NCBI GenBank assembly: GCA_004557315.1
Contig: SFEH01000121.1
Location: 1 to 5,875 of the forward strand
Length of the DNA: 5,875 bases
Source of the DNA: Bacteroidales bacterium
Lineage (GTDB): Bacteria > Bacteroidota > Bacteroidia > Bacteroidales > UBA3663
Reading direction: 5' to 3'
The notes under the pieces are model-generated. The model was not told the origin of the DNA, ran no database searches, and saw only the letters and a program-made list of their open reading frames with translations. The translations under genes were made by a program, and so were the position numbers. Position 1 is the stretch's first letter. Each line of letters opens with the position of its first letter. Positions 1 through 5,875 of this stretch are shown one piece after another.

Positions 1-126
1 ACGAATACTCAAGGAACTGTATTGTCGGTTTCCAATTATATCCTTCCGACTGCAACCAAACTAAAGAAACACGAAGGTGACCAGACAATCCAGATGATCT
101 ATACGGTCGAAGGATCAAGCAAATAA
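1..126 (+). CDS. C-terminal end of an unrecognised protein (partial)
   Basis: Reading frame 1 is open from the left edge to a TAA at 124-126 and gives 41 residues, ending in IYTVEGSSK. Only the C-terminus is present, so start and length are unknown. The tail alternates hydrophobic and polar residues (for example TVLSVSNYIL and TIQMIYTVEG), which would suit beta strands. I see no catalytic motif, membrane segment or family signature. It does not resemble the C-terminus of LeuB, IlvE or another branched-chain enzyme that I would recognise. Its stop lies 30 nt before leuA on the same strand, so it could be the preceding gene of the same transcript or simply an unrelated upstream neighbour. That this is a real coding end is inferred from the open frame and the stop position; the function is unknown. 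Confidence 0.55.
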   Translation, partial: TNTQGTVLSVSNYILPTATKLKKHEGDQTIQMIYTVEGSSK

Positions 127-156
127 GATTACTTTATTACTAAAATATAGAAAAAT
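127..156 (+). promoter_or_regulatory. AT-rich leuA translation initiation region
   Basis: This 30-nt spacer between the upstream stop and the leuA ATG is almost entirely A and T. It has no Shine-Dalgarno-like purine block. It has A at -3 and -6 relative to the ATG, as is typical of Bacteroidota, where A-rich leaders replace Shine-Dalgarno pairing. I found no Bacteroides-type promoter (TTTG near -33 with TAnnTTTG near -7) in 1-156. No leader peptide rich in Leu or Ile codons and no attenuator hairpin is visible either. Any promoter must be unconventional or lie upstream of the window. Confidence 0.4.
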
Positions 157-1662
157 ATGACAGATCATTTATATATTTTTGATACGACTCTTCGTGACGG
201 AGAGCAAGTGCCAGGCTGTCAGCTCAATACTGTTGAGAAGATTCAGGTAGCTCGTCAGCTCGAGGCTTTAGGTGTTGACATCATTGAAGCAGGCTTCCCT
301 ATCAGCAGTCCTGGCGACTTTAACTCTGTAGTCGAGATTTCAAAGGCTGTCACTTGGCCTACCATCTGTGCTTTGACCCGTGCCGTGCAGAAGGATATTG
401 ATTGTGCTGTCGAAGCCCTTCAGTATGCCAAGCACAAGCGCATCCATACTGGTATCGGTACAAGCGATTCTCATATTAAATATAAGTTCAACAGTACACG
501 CGAAGAGATTATCGAGCGTGCTGTAACTGCTGTAAAGTATGCCCGCAACAAGGTTGATGAGGTGGAGTTCTATGCAGAAGATGCTGGACGCACCGAAAAT
601 GAATACCTTGCCAAGGTGGTAGATGCAGTTATTAATGCTGGTGCTAAAGTTGTCAACATCCCTGACACTACAGGTTATTGCATGCCATGGGAATATGGAG
701 CAAAGATCAAGTATCTTATGGAGCATGTCGATGGTCTTCAGGATGGACGTGCTATTCTTTCGACACACTGTCACAACGACCTTGGCATGGCCACTGCCAA
801 CACCATCAGTGGTGTACAGAACGGTGCTCGTCAGGTTGAGGTGACTATCAATGGTATTGGCGAACGTGCAGGCAACACTTCACTCGAGGAGATTGCCATG
901 ATTGTCAAGTGCCACCAGGCCACAATGCCTGTGACTACAAACATCAACACCCAGAAGATTTGGGCTACAAGCCGTCTTGTCAGCAGCCTGATGAACATGC
1001 CTGTTCAGCCAAACAAGGCTATTGTTGGAAAGAATGCGTTCGCACATTCAAGCGGAATCCATCAGGATGGTGTCTTGAAGAACGTTCAGACCTACGAGAT
1101 TATGGATCCAAAGGATGTGGGCATCGATGAGAATAGCATCGTGCTTACTGCCCGTTCGGGTCGCGCTGCCTTGAAACATCGTCTCAGTGTACTCGGTGTC
1201 GAACTTGACCAAGACCGCCTTGACAAGACATATGAGGCATTCCTTCGTCTCGCTGACAAGAAGAAAGAGCTCAACGACGACGATATACTCATGCTAGTAG
1301 GTGCCGACAAGGCAGAAAACAACCATATTGCACTTGAAAGCCTTCAGGTTACAACAGGTAAGGGAGTCACTCCTATAGCAGCCATCCGTCTCAAGGTTGC
1401 AAATGAAATCTTTGAAGCAGCAGGTGTGGGCAATGGTCCTGTTGATGCATCAATCAAGGCTCTTAAGCAGATTATTCACCGTGAGATGATTCTCAAGGAA
1501 ATGACTATACAGGCTATAAGCAAGGGCAGTGATGACAGCTGTAAGGTACACGTACAGGTTGAGCATGACGGACACCTCTACTACGGATTCGGCACTGATA
1601 CTGACATCGTGACTGCAAGCATCGAGGCATATATCGATTGTATTAATAAGTTTAAGCATTAA
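157..1662 (+). CDS. leuA: 2-isopropylmalate synthase
   Basis: Catalyses the first committed step of leucine synthesis in the cytoplasm: 2-oxoisovalerate plus acetyl-CoA gives 2-isopropylmalate and CoA. At 501 aa it is near the usual size (E. coli LeuA about 520). The TIM-barrel domain (about residues 1-280) shows DTTLRDGEQ with catalytic Arg13 and metal ligand Asp14, the FYAEDAGR strand with Glu141, the metal-binding HCHND motif (His204, His206) and GIGERAGN (233-240). The linker region carries SSGIHQDG with catalytic His302. Residues about 390-500 form the LeuA-dimer regulatory domain, ending in the typical G-x-G-x-D-x-D-I-x-x-AS pattern, so leucine feedback is expected. The ATG at 157 puts the first motif at residues 9-17, as is normal. 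It is first in a leuA-leuC-leuD-cimA cluster. One oddity: Tyr139 lies where classical synthases such as the E. coli enzyme have Ser. The pairing with a separate cimA supports the LeuA role. Confidence 0.95.
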   Translation: MTDHLYIFDTTLRDGEQVPGCQLNTVEKIQVARQLEALGVDIIEAGFPISSPGDFNSVVEISKAVTWPTICALTRAVQKDIDCAVEALQYAKHKRIHTGIGTSDSHIKYKFNSTREEIIERAVTAVKYARNKVDEVEFYAEDAGRTENEYLAKVVDAVINAGAKVVNIPDTTGYCMPWEYGAKIKYLMEHVDGLQDGRAILSTHCHNDLGMATANTISGVQNGARQVEVTINGIGERAGNTSLEEIAMIVKCHQATMPVTTNINTQKIWATSRLVSSLMNMPVQPNKAIVGKNAFAHSSGIHQDGVLKNVQTYEIMDPKDVGIDENSIVLTARSGRAALKHRLSVLGVELDQDRLDKTYEAFLRLADKKKELNDDDILMLVGADKAENNHIALESLQVTTGKGVTPIAAIRLKVANEIFEAAGVGNGPVDASIKALKQIIHREMILKEMTIQAISKGSDDSCKVHVQVEHDGHLYYGFGTDTDIVTASIEAYIDCINKFKH

Positions 1663-1673
1663 ATAAGATTATG
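1660..1673 (+). promoter_or_regulatory. leuA/leuC junction with TAAGATTA element
   Basis: The leuA stop (TAA, 1660-1662) is followed by 8 nt and then the leuC ATG. The octamer TAAGATTA (1664-1671) runs into the start codon and places A at -3 and -6. The same octamer occurs at the leuC/leuD junction and just after the upstream gene's stop. No Shine-Dalgarno sequence is present. It probably serves as the ribosome entry sequence for re-initiating ribosomes; that role is inferred from position only. Confidence 0.4.
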
Positions 1674-3059
1674 AAGACATTATTCGACAAAATATGGGAT
1701 GCCCATGTTGTCCAGCAGGTTGAAGACGGACCGACACAGCTCTACATCGACCGTCTTTATGCCCATGAGGTTACGTCGCCACAGGCATTTGATTCTTTGC
1801 GTGACAAGGGAATCAAGGTCTTCCGTCCTGATCATGTAGTAGCAATGCCTGACCACAATACTCCATCAGACCAGCAGGAAGTAATCAATGATCCTATTGG
1901 TCGCAAGCAAGTTGAAACCTTGAAGGCAAACTGTGAGGAGTTTGGCATCAAGCATTTCGCTATGGGCACTAAAGACAATGGTATCATCCATGTTGTAGGG
2001 CCAGAAAAAGCTCTTTCTCTTCCTGGCATGACAATCGTTTGCGGAGACTCTCACACTTCTACTCACGGAGCCGTTGGCGCTATCGCCATGGGTATCGGCA
2101 CATCAGAGGTTGCTCAGGTACTTGCCTCACAGTGTATTCTCCAGTCAAAGCCAAAAACCATGCGTATCAACATTGAGGGAGAACTTCAACCATGTGTCAC
2201 TGCAAAAGACGTTGCCCTCTACATCATGGCAAAAATGACTACAGCAGGTGCTACTGGCTATGCAGTTGAATATGCCGGTTCTGTAATCCGCAACATGTCG
2301 ATGGAAGGTCGTCTTACACTTTCTAACCTCTCTATTGAGATGGGATCTCGTGCCGGTCTAATCGCTCCAGACGAAACCACATTTGCTTATCTAAAAGGAC
2401 GTGAGTACGCACCGAAGGGAGAGGCTTGGGACAAGGCTGTCGAAGAATGGAAGAAGCTCAGGAGCGATGACGATGCTGTCTTTGACAAGGAAGTGACTTA
2501 CAATGCAGAGGATATCAAACCTCGCATCACCTATGGTACTAACCCTGGGGCTGGTATTGCAATTGATGAATGCATTCCTACCCTCGACAACATTGCAGCA
2601 ACAGACAAGGAACAGTTCCTTTCACAGCTCCAGTACATGCAGTTCCAACCAGGCGAGAAACTCGAAGGTCATCCAGTTGACTACTGCTTCCTTGGTGCAT
2701 GTACCAACGGACGCATTGAAGACTTCCGTGCCTTCGCAAGTGTAGTAAAAGGCAAAAAGAAGGCAGACAACGTCGTGGCATGGCTTGTACCAGGCTCATG
2801 GCTTGTACGTCAGCAGATCATTGATGAAGGAATCGACCAGATTCTCGAAGAAGCAGGATTTGAACTTCGTCTCCCTTCATGCTCTTCTTGCCTTGCAATG
2901 AATCCAGACAAGGTACCTGCAGGCAAACTCTCTATTTCAACAAGCAACCGTAACTTCGTAGGTCGTCAGGGTCCTGGCGCTCGTACAATTCTTGCTTCTC
3001 CTCTAGTTGTGGCAGCAAGTGCTATCACTGGTGTAATTACTGACCCTCGTAAACTCTAA
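1671..3059 (+). CDS. leuC: 3-isopropylmalate dehydratase, large subunit
   Basis: Large subunit of the LeuCD isomerase of the aconitase superfamily. With LeuD it interconverts 2- and 3-isopropylmalate through dehydration and rehydration, and in organisms with citramalate synthase it also converts (R)-citramalate to 3-methylmalate. Length is 462 aa, against about 466 for E. coli LeuC. It starts with the expected KTLFDKIWDAHVV. The motif CGDSHTSTHGA begins at Cys124. The three [4Fe-4S] ligands are seen as Cys344 (GACTNGR) and Cys404/Cys407 (PSCSSCLAMNPD). The C-terminal block TSNRNFVGRQGPGART is the usual family signature. The ATG at 1671 is 8 nt after the leuA stop and the leuD ATG is 4 nt after its own stop, so the three are almost certainly co-translated. 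Nothing is truncated. The cluster loop reads PSCSSC where PGCSAC-like forms are common, a minor variation. Confidence 0.97.
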   Translation: MKTLFDKIWDAHVVQQVEDGPTQLYIDRLYAHEVTSPQAFDSLRDKGIKVFRPDHVVAMPDHNTPSDQQEVINDPIGRKQVETLKANCEEFGIKHFAMGTKDNGIIHVVGPEKALSLPGMTIVCGDSHTSTHGAVGAIAMGIGTSEVAQVLASQCILQSKPKTMRINIEGELQPCVTAKDVALYIMAKMTTAGATGYAVEYAGSVIRNMSMEGRLTLSNLSIEMGSRAGLIAPDETTFAYLKGREYAPKGEAWDKAVEEWKKLRSDDDAVFDKEVTYNAEDIKPRITYGTNPGAGIAIDECIPTLDNIAATDKEQFLSQLQYMQFQPGEKLEGHPVDYCFLGACTNGRIEDFRAFASVVKGKKKADNVVAWLVPGSWLVRQQIIDEGIDQILEEAGFELRLPSCSSCLAMNPDKVPAGKLSISTSNRNFVGRQGPGARTILASPLVVAASAITGVITDPRKL

Positions 3060-3066
3060 GATTATG
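3057..3066 (+). promoter_or_regulatory. leuC/leuD junction with TAAGATTA element
   Basis: The leuC stop codon itself forms the first three bases of TAAGATTA (3057-3064), and the final A is the first base of the leuD ATG. Stop and start are therefore only 4 nt apart, which favours translational coupling and equal synthesis of the two isomerase subunits. The sequence matches the leuA/leuC junction in the eight bases concerned. There is no Shine-Dalgarno motif. Confidence 0.4.
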
Positions 3067-3684
3067 GCTAAGCAGAAATTCAATATTATCAAGAGCACAT
3101 GCATTCCTGTCGCTATCGACAACTGCAACACCGACCTCATCATCCCTGCTCGATACCTTGCTTCTACTACACGCGATCCGAAGTTCTTCGGTGATGCTTT
3201 CATGCACGACCTTCGCTATGATGCAGAAGGCAAGCCTGTTGCCGATTTTGTGATGAATCTCCCAGAATATAGCGAAGCACCTCGAGAAGGCGTACATGAG
3301 ATTATCGTTGGAGGACAAAACTGGGGCTCTGGTTCAAGTCGCGAACATGCGGCATGGGCAATATCTGGCTATGGCGTACGTGTGGTGATATCTTCAAGTT
3401 TCGCTGATATTCACAGAAACAACCTTCTCAACTGCTTCGTACTTCCTGTAATCGTTAGCAAGGAGTTTCAGCAGGAACTGTTTGCATCAATCGAAGCAAA
3501 CCCTAAGACAATCGTCACTGTCGATGTTCCAAACCAGACAGTGACCAACGAAGCTACAGGTCATAGCGAAAAGTTTGAGATCAATAGCTATAAGAAGTAC
3601 TGCCTGATGAACGGTTACGACGATATCGACTATCTTTTGTCTAAAAAGGCAGAGATTGAAGCCTATGAAGTTCGAAATCGTTGA
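3064..3684 (+). CDS. leuD: 3-isopropylmalate dehydratase, small subunit
   Basis: Small (swivel-domain) subunit that pairs with LeuC to form the isomerase shared by the leucine and citramalate routes. Length is 206 aa, against about 201 for E. coli LeuD. Family marks are NTDLIIPARYL near residues 20-30, the active-site loop NWGSGSSREHAAW (86-98) with Ser91, Ser92 and Arg93, and SSSFADIHRNNLLNCFVLPV about 20 residues later. The loop has Ser89 where many bacterial LeuD proteins have Cys (GCGSS). I believe this is tolerated, because the SSREH core is intact. The C-terminal tail (KAEIEAYEVRNR) is partly dictated by the 20-nt overlap with the next gene, whose ATG lies in the +1 frame at 3665. The start is fixed by close spacing to leuC and by the early K-x-T-C-x-P-x-x-x-x-N-x-x-TD pattern normal for the family. 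Confidence 0.96.
   Translation: MAKQKFNIIKSTCIPVAIDNCNTDLIIPARYLASTTRDPKFFGDAFMHDLRYDAEGKPVADFVMNLPEYSEAPREGVHEIIVGGQNWGSGSSREHAAWAISGYGVRVVISSSFADIHRNNLLNCFVLPVIVSKEFQQELFASIEANPKTIVTVDVPNQTVTNEATGHSEKFEINSYKKYCLMNGYDDIDYLLSKKAEIEAYEVRNR
3665..3684 (+). other. leuD/cimA coding overlap
   Basis: The cimA ATG lies inside the leuD coding region, and the two frames share 20 nt up to the leuD TGA at 3682-3684. Unlike leuC and leuD, this start has C, not A, at -3 and lacks the TAAGATTA element. cimA translation therefore probably depends on ribosomes finishing leuD (termination-reinitiation coupling). The coupling is inferred from geometry only. Confidence 0.6.
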
Positions 3685-5182
3685 TACTACCCTTCGAGAT
3701 GGTGAACAGACTTCAGGCGTGGCATTCTCCGCGCCTGAAAAATTGTCTATTGCCCGCAAGTTACTTGAAGAAGTTAAGGTCGATCGTATAGAGATCGCAT
3801 CTGCTCGTGTTTCTCAAGGCGAATTCGAATGTGTCAAGAATGTATGTAACTGGGCTCGTGAGGCTGGACTGATAGACCGCATCGAGGTTCTTGGATTCTG
3901 CGACAATGGCGCATCGATTGATTGGATAAAAAAAGCAGGAGGCAAGGTCATCAACCTGCTCACAAAAGGCAGTCTAAAGCATTGTGAGGGTCAACTCAAA
4001 AAGACACCAGAGGAACATTGGAACAACATCCGCGAAAATGTTCTTATGGCAACCGATTCAGGTCTTTCTGTCAATATATATCTTGAAGACTGGAGCAATG
4101 GAATGCTCAATAGTTCAGATTATGTCTTTGCTATGATTGAGCATCTTCGCACTCTCCCTATCCTCCGCATCATGCTTCCTGACACTCTCGGTGTCCTTTC
4201 GCCAGATCAGGCAAAAAAGCTCTGTGGCATAATGACAGAGAAATATCCTGACATTCATTTTGACTTCCATGCTCACAACGACTATGATCTCGCAGTTGCC
4301 AATGTGCTTGCTGCTGCCGAAGCTGGTTGCCGTGGCTGCCACTGCACGGTCAATGGTCTTGGCGAACGTGCAGGTAATGCATCGCTATCGAGCGTGGTGG
4401 CTGTGTTGCATGATCTCCTTCATATAGAGACCAATGTCAATGAAAAGAGCATTAACAATATAAGTCGCATGGTCGAGAGCTACTCTGGAATAGCTACGGC
4501 AGCCAATACTCCTATAGTGGGCGAAAATGTATTTACTCAGACTGCAGGCGTACATGCTGACGGTGACAAGAAAGGGCAGCTTTATGTCAACGCTCTTTTG
4601 CCTGAACGCTTTGGCCGTACACGAGAATATGCTCTTGGCAAGATGTCAGGCAAGGCCAACATCGAACAGAATCTTGAAGTACTCGGAATCCATCTCACTG
4701 AAGAAGACATGCGCAAGGTAACAAAGCGCGTCAATGAGCTTGGTGACAAAAAAGAGATTGTCACTATCGACGATCTCCCATATATCATAAGTGATGTACT
4801 TCATCATGATACTCCTTCTGATAAGATAAAGCTTGTGTCATATATGGTTAGCACCGCCTATGGTCTGCATCCACAGGCAGTGGTAAAGCTCAATATCAAC
4901 GGACATGAATATGAGGAGAGCGCCACAGGTGACGGACAGTTCGACGCATTCGTGCGTGCTGTACGCCACATCTATCGCAACTCTCTGCATCGCACTTTCC
5001 CTTGGCTCGCCAACTATACTGTCACTATTCCTCCTGGAGGACGCACTGATGCCCTTGTTCAAACAGCCATCACCTGGGAGCATGAGGGAAAAGTCTATCG
5101 TACTCGCGGACTTGATGCGGATCAAACAGAAGCGGCAATCAAGGCAACCATCAAGATGCTGAACCTTCTTGATTCAGATTAA
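3665..5182 (+). CDS. cimA: (R)-citramalate synthase, Leptospira type
   Basis: Condenses pyruvate with acetyl-CoA to (R)-citramalate, the entry to threonine-independent isoleucine synthesis; LeuCD and LeuB then give 2-oxobutyrate. The 505-aa protein resembles the structurally studied Leptospira interrogans enzyme (recalled, not searched) along its length: shared blocks include NLLTKGSL, YLEDWSNG, LPDTLGVLSP, NGLGERAGN, FTQTAGVHADGDKKG, LPERFGR and IPPGGRTDALV. Arg11/Asp12, Glu141, His202/His204, His297 and Tyr307 fit its catalytic and metal residues. Leu76, Leu99 and Tyr139 match its pyruvate-pocket residues Leu81, Leu104 and Tyr144. Residues about 387-500 form the regulatory domain that binds isoleucine in Leptospira. 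The ATG at 3665 is preferred because it places DTTLRDGEQ at residues 7-15; an in-frame TTG at 3656 would add only three residues. It overlaps leuD by 20 nt. Automatic annotation may label it a second LeuA, but the pocket residues argue for CimA. Confidence 0.9.
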   Translation: MKFEIVDTTLRDGEQTSGVAFSAPEKLSIARKLLEEVKVDRIEIASARVSQGEFECVKNVCNWAREAGLIDRIEVLGFCDNGASIDWIKKAGGKVINLLTKGSLKHCEGQLKKTPEEHWNNIRENVLMATDSGLSVNIYLEDWSNGMLNSSDYVFAMIEHLRTLPILRIMLPDTLGVLSPDQAKKLCGIMTEKYPDIHFDFHAHNDYDLAVANVLAAAEAGCRGCHCTVNGLGERAGNASLSSVVAVLHDLLHIETNVNEKSINNISRMVESYSGIATAANTPIVGENVFTQTAGVHADGDKKGQLYVNALLPERFGRTREYALGKMSGKANIEQNLEVLGIHLTEEDMRKVTKRVNELGDKKEIVTIDDLPYIISDVLHHDTPSDKIKLVSYMVSTAYGLHPQAVVKLNINGHEYEESATGDGQFDAFVRAVRHIYRNSLHRTFPWLANYTVTIPPGGRTDALVQTAITWEHEGKVYRTRGLDADQTEAAIKATIKMLNLLDSD

Positions 5183-5212
5183 TATATCAGTAGTTTTTTT
5201 ATGTAGTATCAC

Positions 5213-5253
5213 AATAAATGCTGAGTAGAATATAACTCAGCATTTATTTTTTT
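5213..5253 (+). terminator. Rho-independent terminator, leu/cimA operon
   Basis: A perfect 13-bp inverted repeat pairs 5213-5225 (AATAAATGCTGAG) with 5236-5248 (CTCAGCATTTATT) around a 10-nt loop. One more T-A pair is possible inside the loop. It is followed on the plus strand by a run of seven T at 5247-5253. It starts 31 nt after the cimA stop and is the natural end of the operon transcript. The T-run overlaps the stop codon of the convergent minus-strand gene (5252-5254). On the minus strand the hairpin is followed only by a short broken T stretch, so it may terminate that gene too, but less efficiently. Confidence 0.88.
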
Positions 5254-5875
5254 AATCCAACATTTGTGCCTCCTCGGCATCTATCCTATCCGACAGTGTC
5301 ATCAAAGCTATATCGTACTTCAATGGATCATCGGCATCCCACGAACGGAAAATATCAGTAAGTTCACAGCATGATGCCCACGAAGCATTCTTATGTACCA
5401 TAATACCGCTCGTGAGATCACAGACATGCACATCCATAACAGCATACAGATCCCGCTGTGAACGTTCCGTCCAAATTCCCAAATCAGGAGAGGTAGTGCG
5501 TGTCATCCATCGCATAAACATACAAATACGTTTGCATGCTGATTTTCCTGGACTCCCAAGTTTTGCAGGAGCCAGGAGCGCACACAAGGCTTCAATGCAC
5601 TGATTGCAGTTCTTCCCCTGCAAGTATTGTTCAATTGTAGGCTTATCGCCCAACACAGACAAAGCATCTGCAATATTTCTACAGACAGCCTTGAATTTGT
5701 CACTGTTGAGAGTACGATAGACGCAACCATTTTTAGCATTTACATAGCTATCCTCAAAAGCTCCGCTCAATACAAATCGTCCTGGATGCCAGTTCATCTC
5801 ATCTTCAAGCATGTGACGAGCAGCCTTTCTTATTGCTTTTCGGTTTCCCCAGGTAATCATAGCGACAAACAAAGC
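5252..5875 (-). CDS. TIGR02757/DUF2400 family protein, partial
   Basis: The frame is open to the right edge (ALFVAMITWGNRK begins the visible part), so the N-terminus is missing. The family is usually about 250-270 aa, so roughly 50 residues lie outside the window. A TTG at 5870-5872 is not a credible start, because the family motif continues through it. Family features seen, counting from that TTG codon as residue 1: TWGNRKAI (7-14), VYRTLN (51-56), SPGKSACKRICMFMRWMTR (107-125), DLGIW (130-134), MDVHV (146-150) and DDPLKYDIAL (181-190). No molecular function is established that I know of. The usual PLDTHV-like motif resembles the D-T-H-V segment of HhH-GPD DNA glycosylases, which hints at a nucleic-acid-related fold, but that is inference. 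Here it reads VMDVHV. There are ten Cys in 206 residues. No signal peptide or membrane helix is visible. It converges on the leu operon and is probably unrelated to it. Confidence 0.82.
   Translation of the reverse strand, partial: ALFVAMITWGNRKAIRKAARHMLEDEMNWHPGRFVLSGAFEDSYVNAKNGCVYRTLNSDKFKAVCRNIADALSVLGDKPTIEQYLQGKNCNQCIEALCALLAPAKLGSPGKSACKRICMFMRWMTRTTSPDLGIWTERSQRDLYAVMDVHVCDLTSGIMVHKNASWASCCELTDIFRSWDADDPLKYDIALMTLSDRIDAEEAQMLD

Noticed and set aside
174..181. TATTTTTG matching the Bacteroides -7 promoter consensus TAnnTTTG
   Set aside because: It lies inside the leuA coding region, encodes part of YIFD, has no matching TTTG about 20-25 nt upstream, and would start transcription after the leuA ATG.
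340..774. 144-codon open frame antisense to leuA
   Set aside because: It lies fully inside a strongly supported conserved gene, its translation has no recognisable motif, and it has no separate start context. It is a shadow of leuA codon usage. The other antisense frames within leuA, leuC, leuD and cimA were rejected for the same reason.
849..875. Near-identical DNA in leuA (849-875) and cimA (4351-4377), including the 15-mer TGGCGAACGTGCAGG
   Set aside because: Both stretches encode the conserved NG(I/L)GERAGN motif of the same enzyme superfamily. Shared codon preference explains the match without recent duplication or gene conversion.
2779..2808. 12-bp direct repeat CATGGCTTGTAC (2779-2790 and 2797-2808) in leuC
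   Set aside because: It encodes the repeated W-L-V of WLVPGSWLV, which I recall as a normal LeuC segment. It is in frame, and nothing suggests an insertion or a regulatory role.
5159..5200. Weak 5-bp inverted repeat (CTGAA/TTCAG) near the cimA stop followed by a T-run at 5194-5200
   Set aside because: The stem is only 5 bp, AT-rich and 16 nt from the T-run, so it is not a credible terminator. The perfect 13-bp stem at 5213-5248 is far stronger.
1..5875. Search for mobile elements, CRISPR arrays, tRNA or rRNA genes, toxin-antitoxin pairs or defence genes
   Set aside because: No transposase, terminal repeats, spaced repeats, RNA-gene signatures or small accessory genes could be found. Nearly all of the window is accounted for by the six coding regions and short junctions, with no gene-free stretch above 100 nt.

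Overview
The window is a biosynthetic locus from a member of the Bacteroidota, most likely order Bacteroidales. The evidence is the Bacteroidales-like protein sequences, the AT-rich translation starts without Shine-Dalgarno motifs, and a neighbouring TIGR02757/DUF2400 gene, a family common in that phylum. The genus cannot be fixed from the sequence.

Layout: positions 1-126 hold the last 41 codons of an unrecognised plus-strand gene. After a 30-nt AT-rich gap comes a tight plus-strand cluster: leuA (157-1662, 2-isopropylmalate synthase), leuC (1671-3059) and leuD (3064-3684), the two subunits of the isopropylmalate/citramalate isomerase, and a second Claisen-condensation enzyme at 3665-5182. 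That last gene is recognisably a Leptospira-type (R)-citramalate synthase, cimA. Junctions are +8 nt, +4 nt and a 20-nt overlap, as expected for one co-transcribed, translationally coupled operon. A strong stem-loop with a T-tract (5213-5253) closes it. Convergent on the minus strand, running off the right edge, is a partial TIGR02757/DUF2400 family gene (5252-5875).

How the genes work together: LeuA makes 2-isopropylmalate from 2-oxoisovalerate and acetyl-CoA (leucine branch). CimA makes (R)-citramalate from pyruvate and acetyl-CoA (threonine-independent isoleucine branch). The shared isomerase LeuCD processes both products. Both synthases carry a C-terminal LeuA-dimer regulatory domain, so each branch is probably controlled by its own end product (leucine or isoleucine). 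The dehydrogenase LeuB, needed by both branches, is not in the cluster or elsewhere in the window.

This is largely ordinary primary metabolism. I see no mobile element, CRISPR array, RNA gene or defence-like system, and no convincing sign of a previously undescribed system. The points worth a second look are the cimA assignment, the missing leuB, a Tyr at a substrate-pocket position in LeuA, a repeated TAAGATTA sequence at three gene junctions, and the divergent motif and high cysteine content of the DUF2400 protein.
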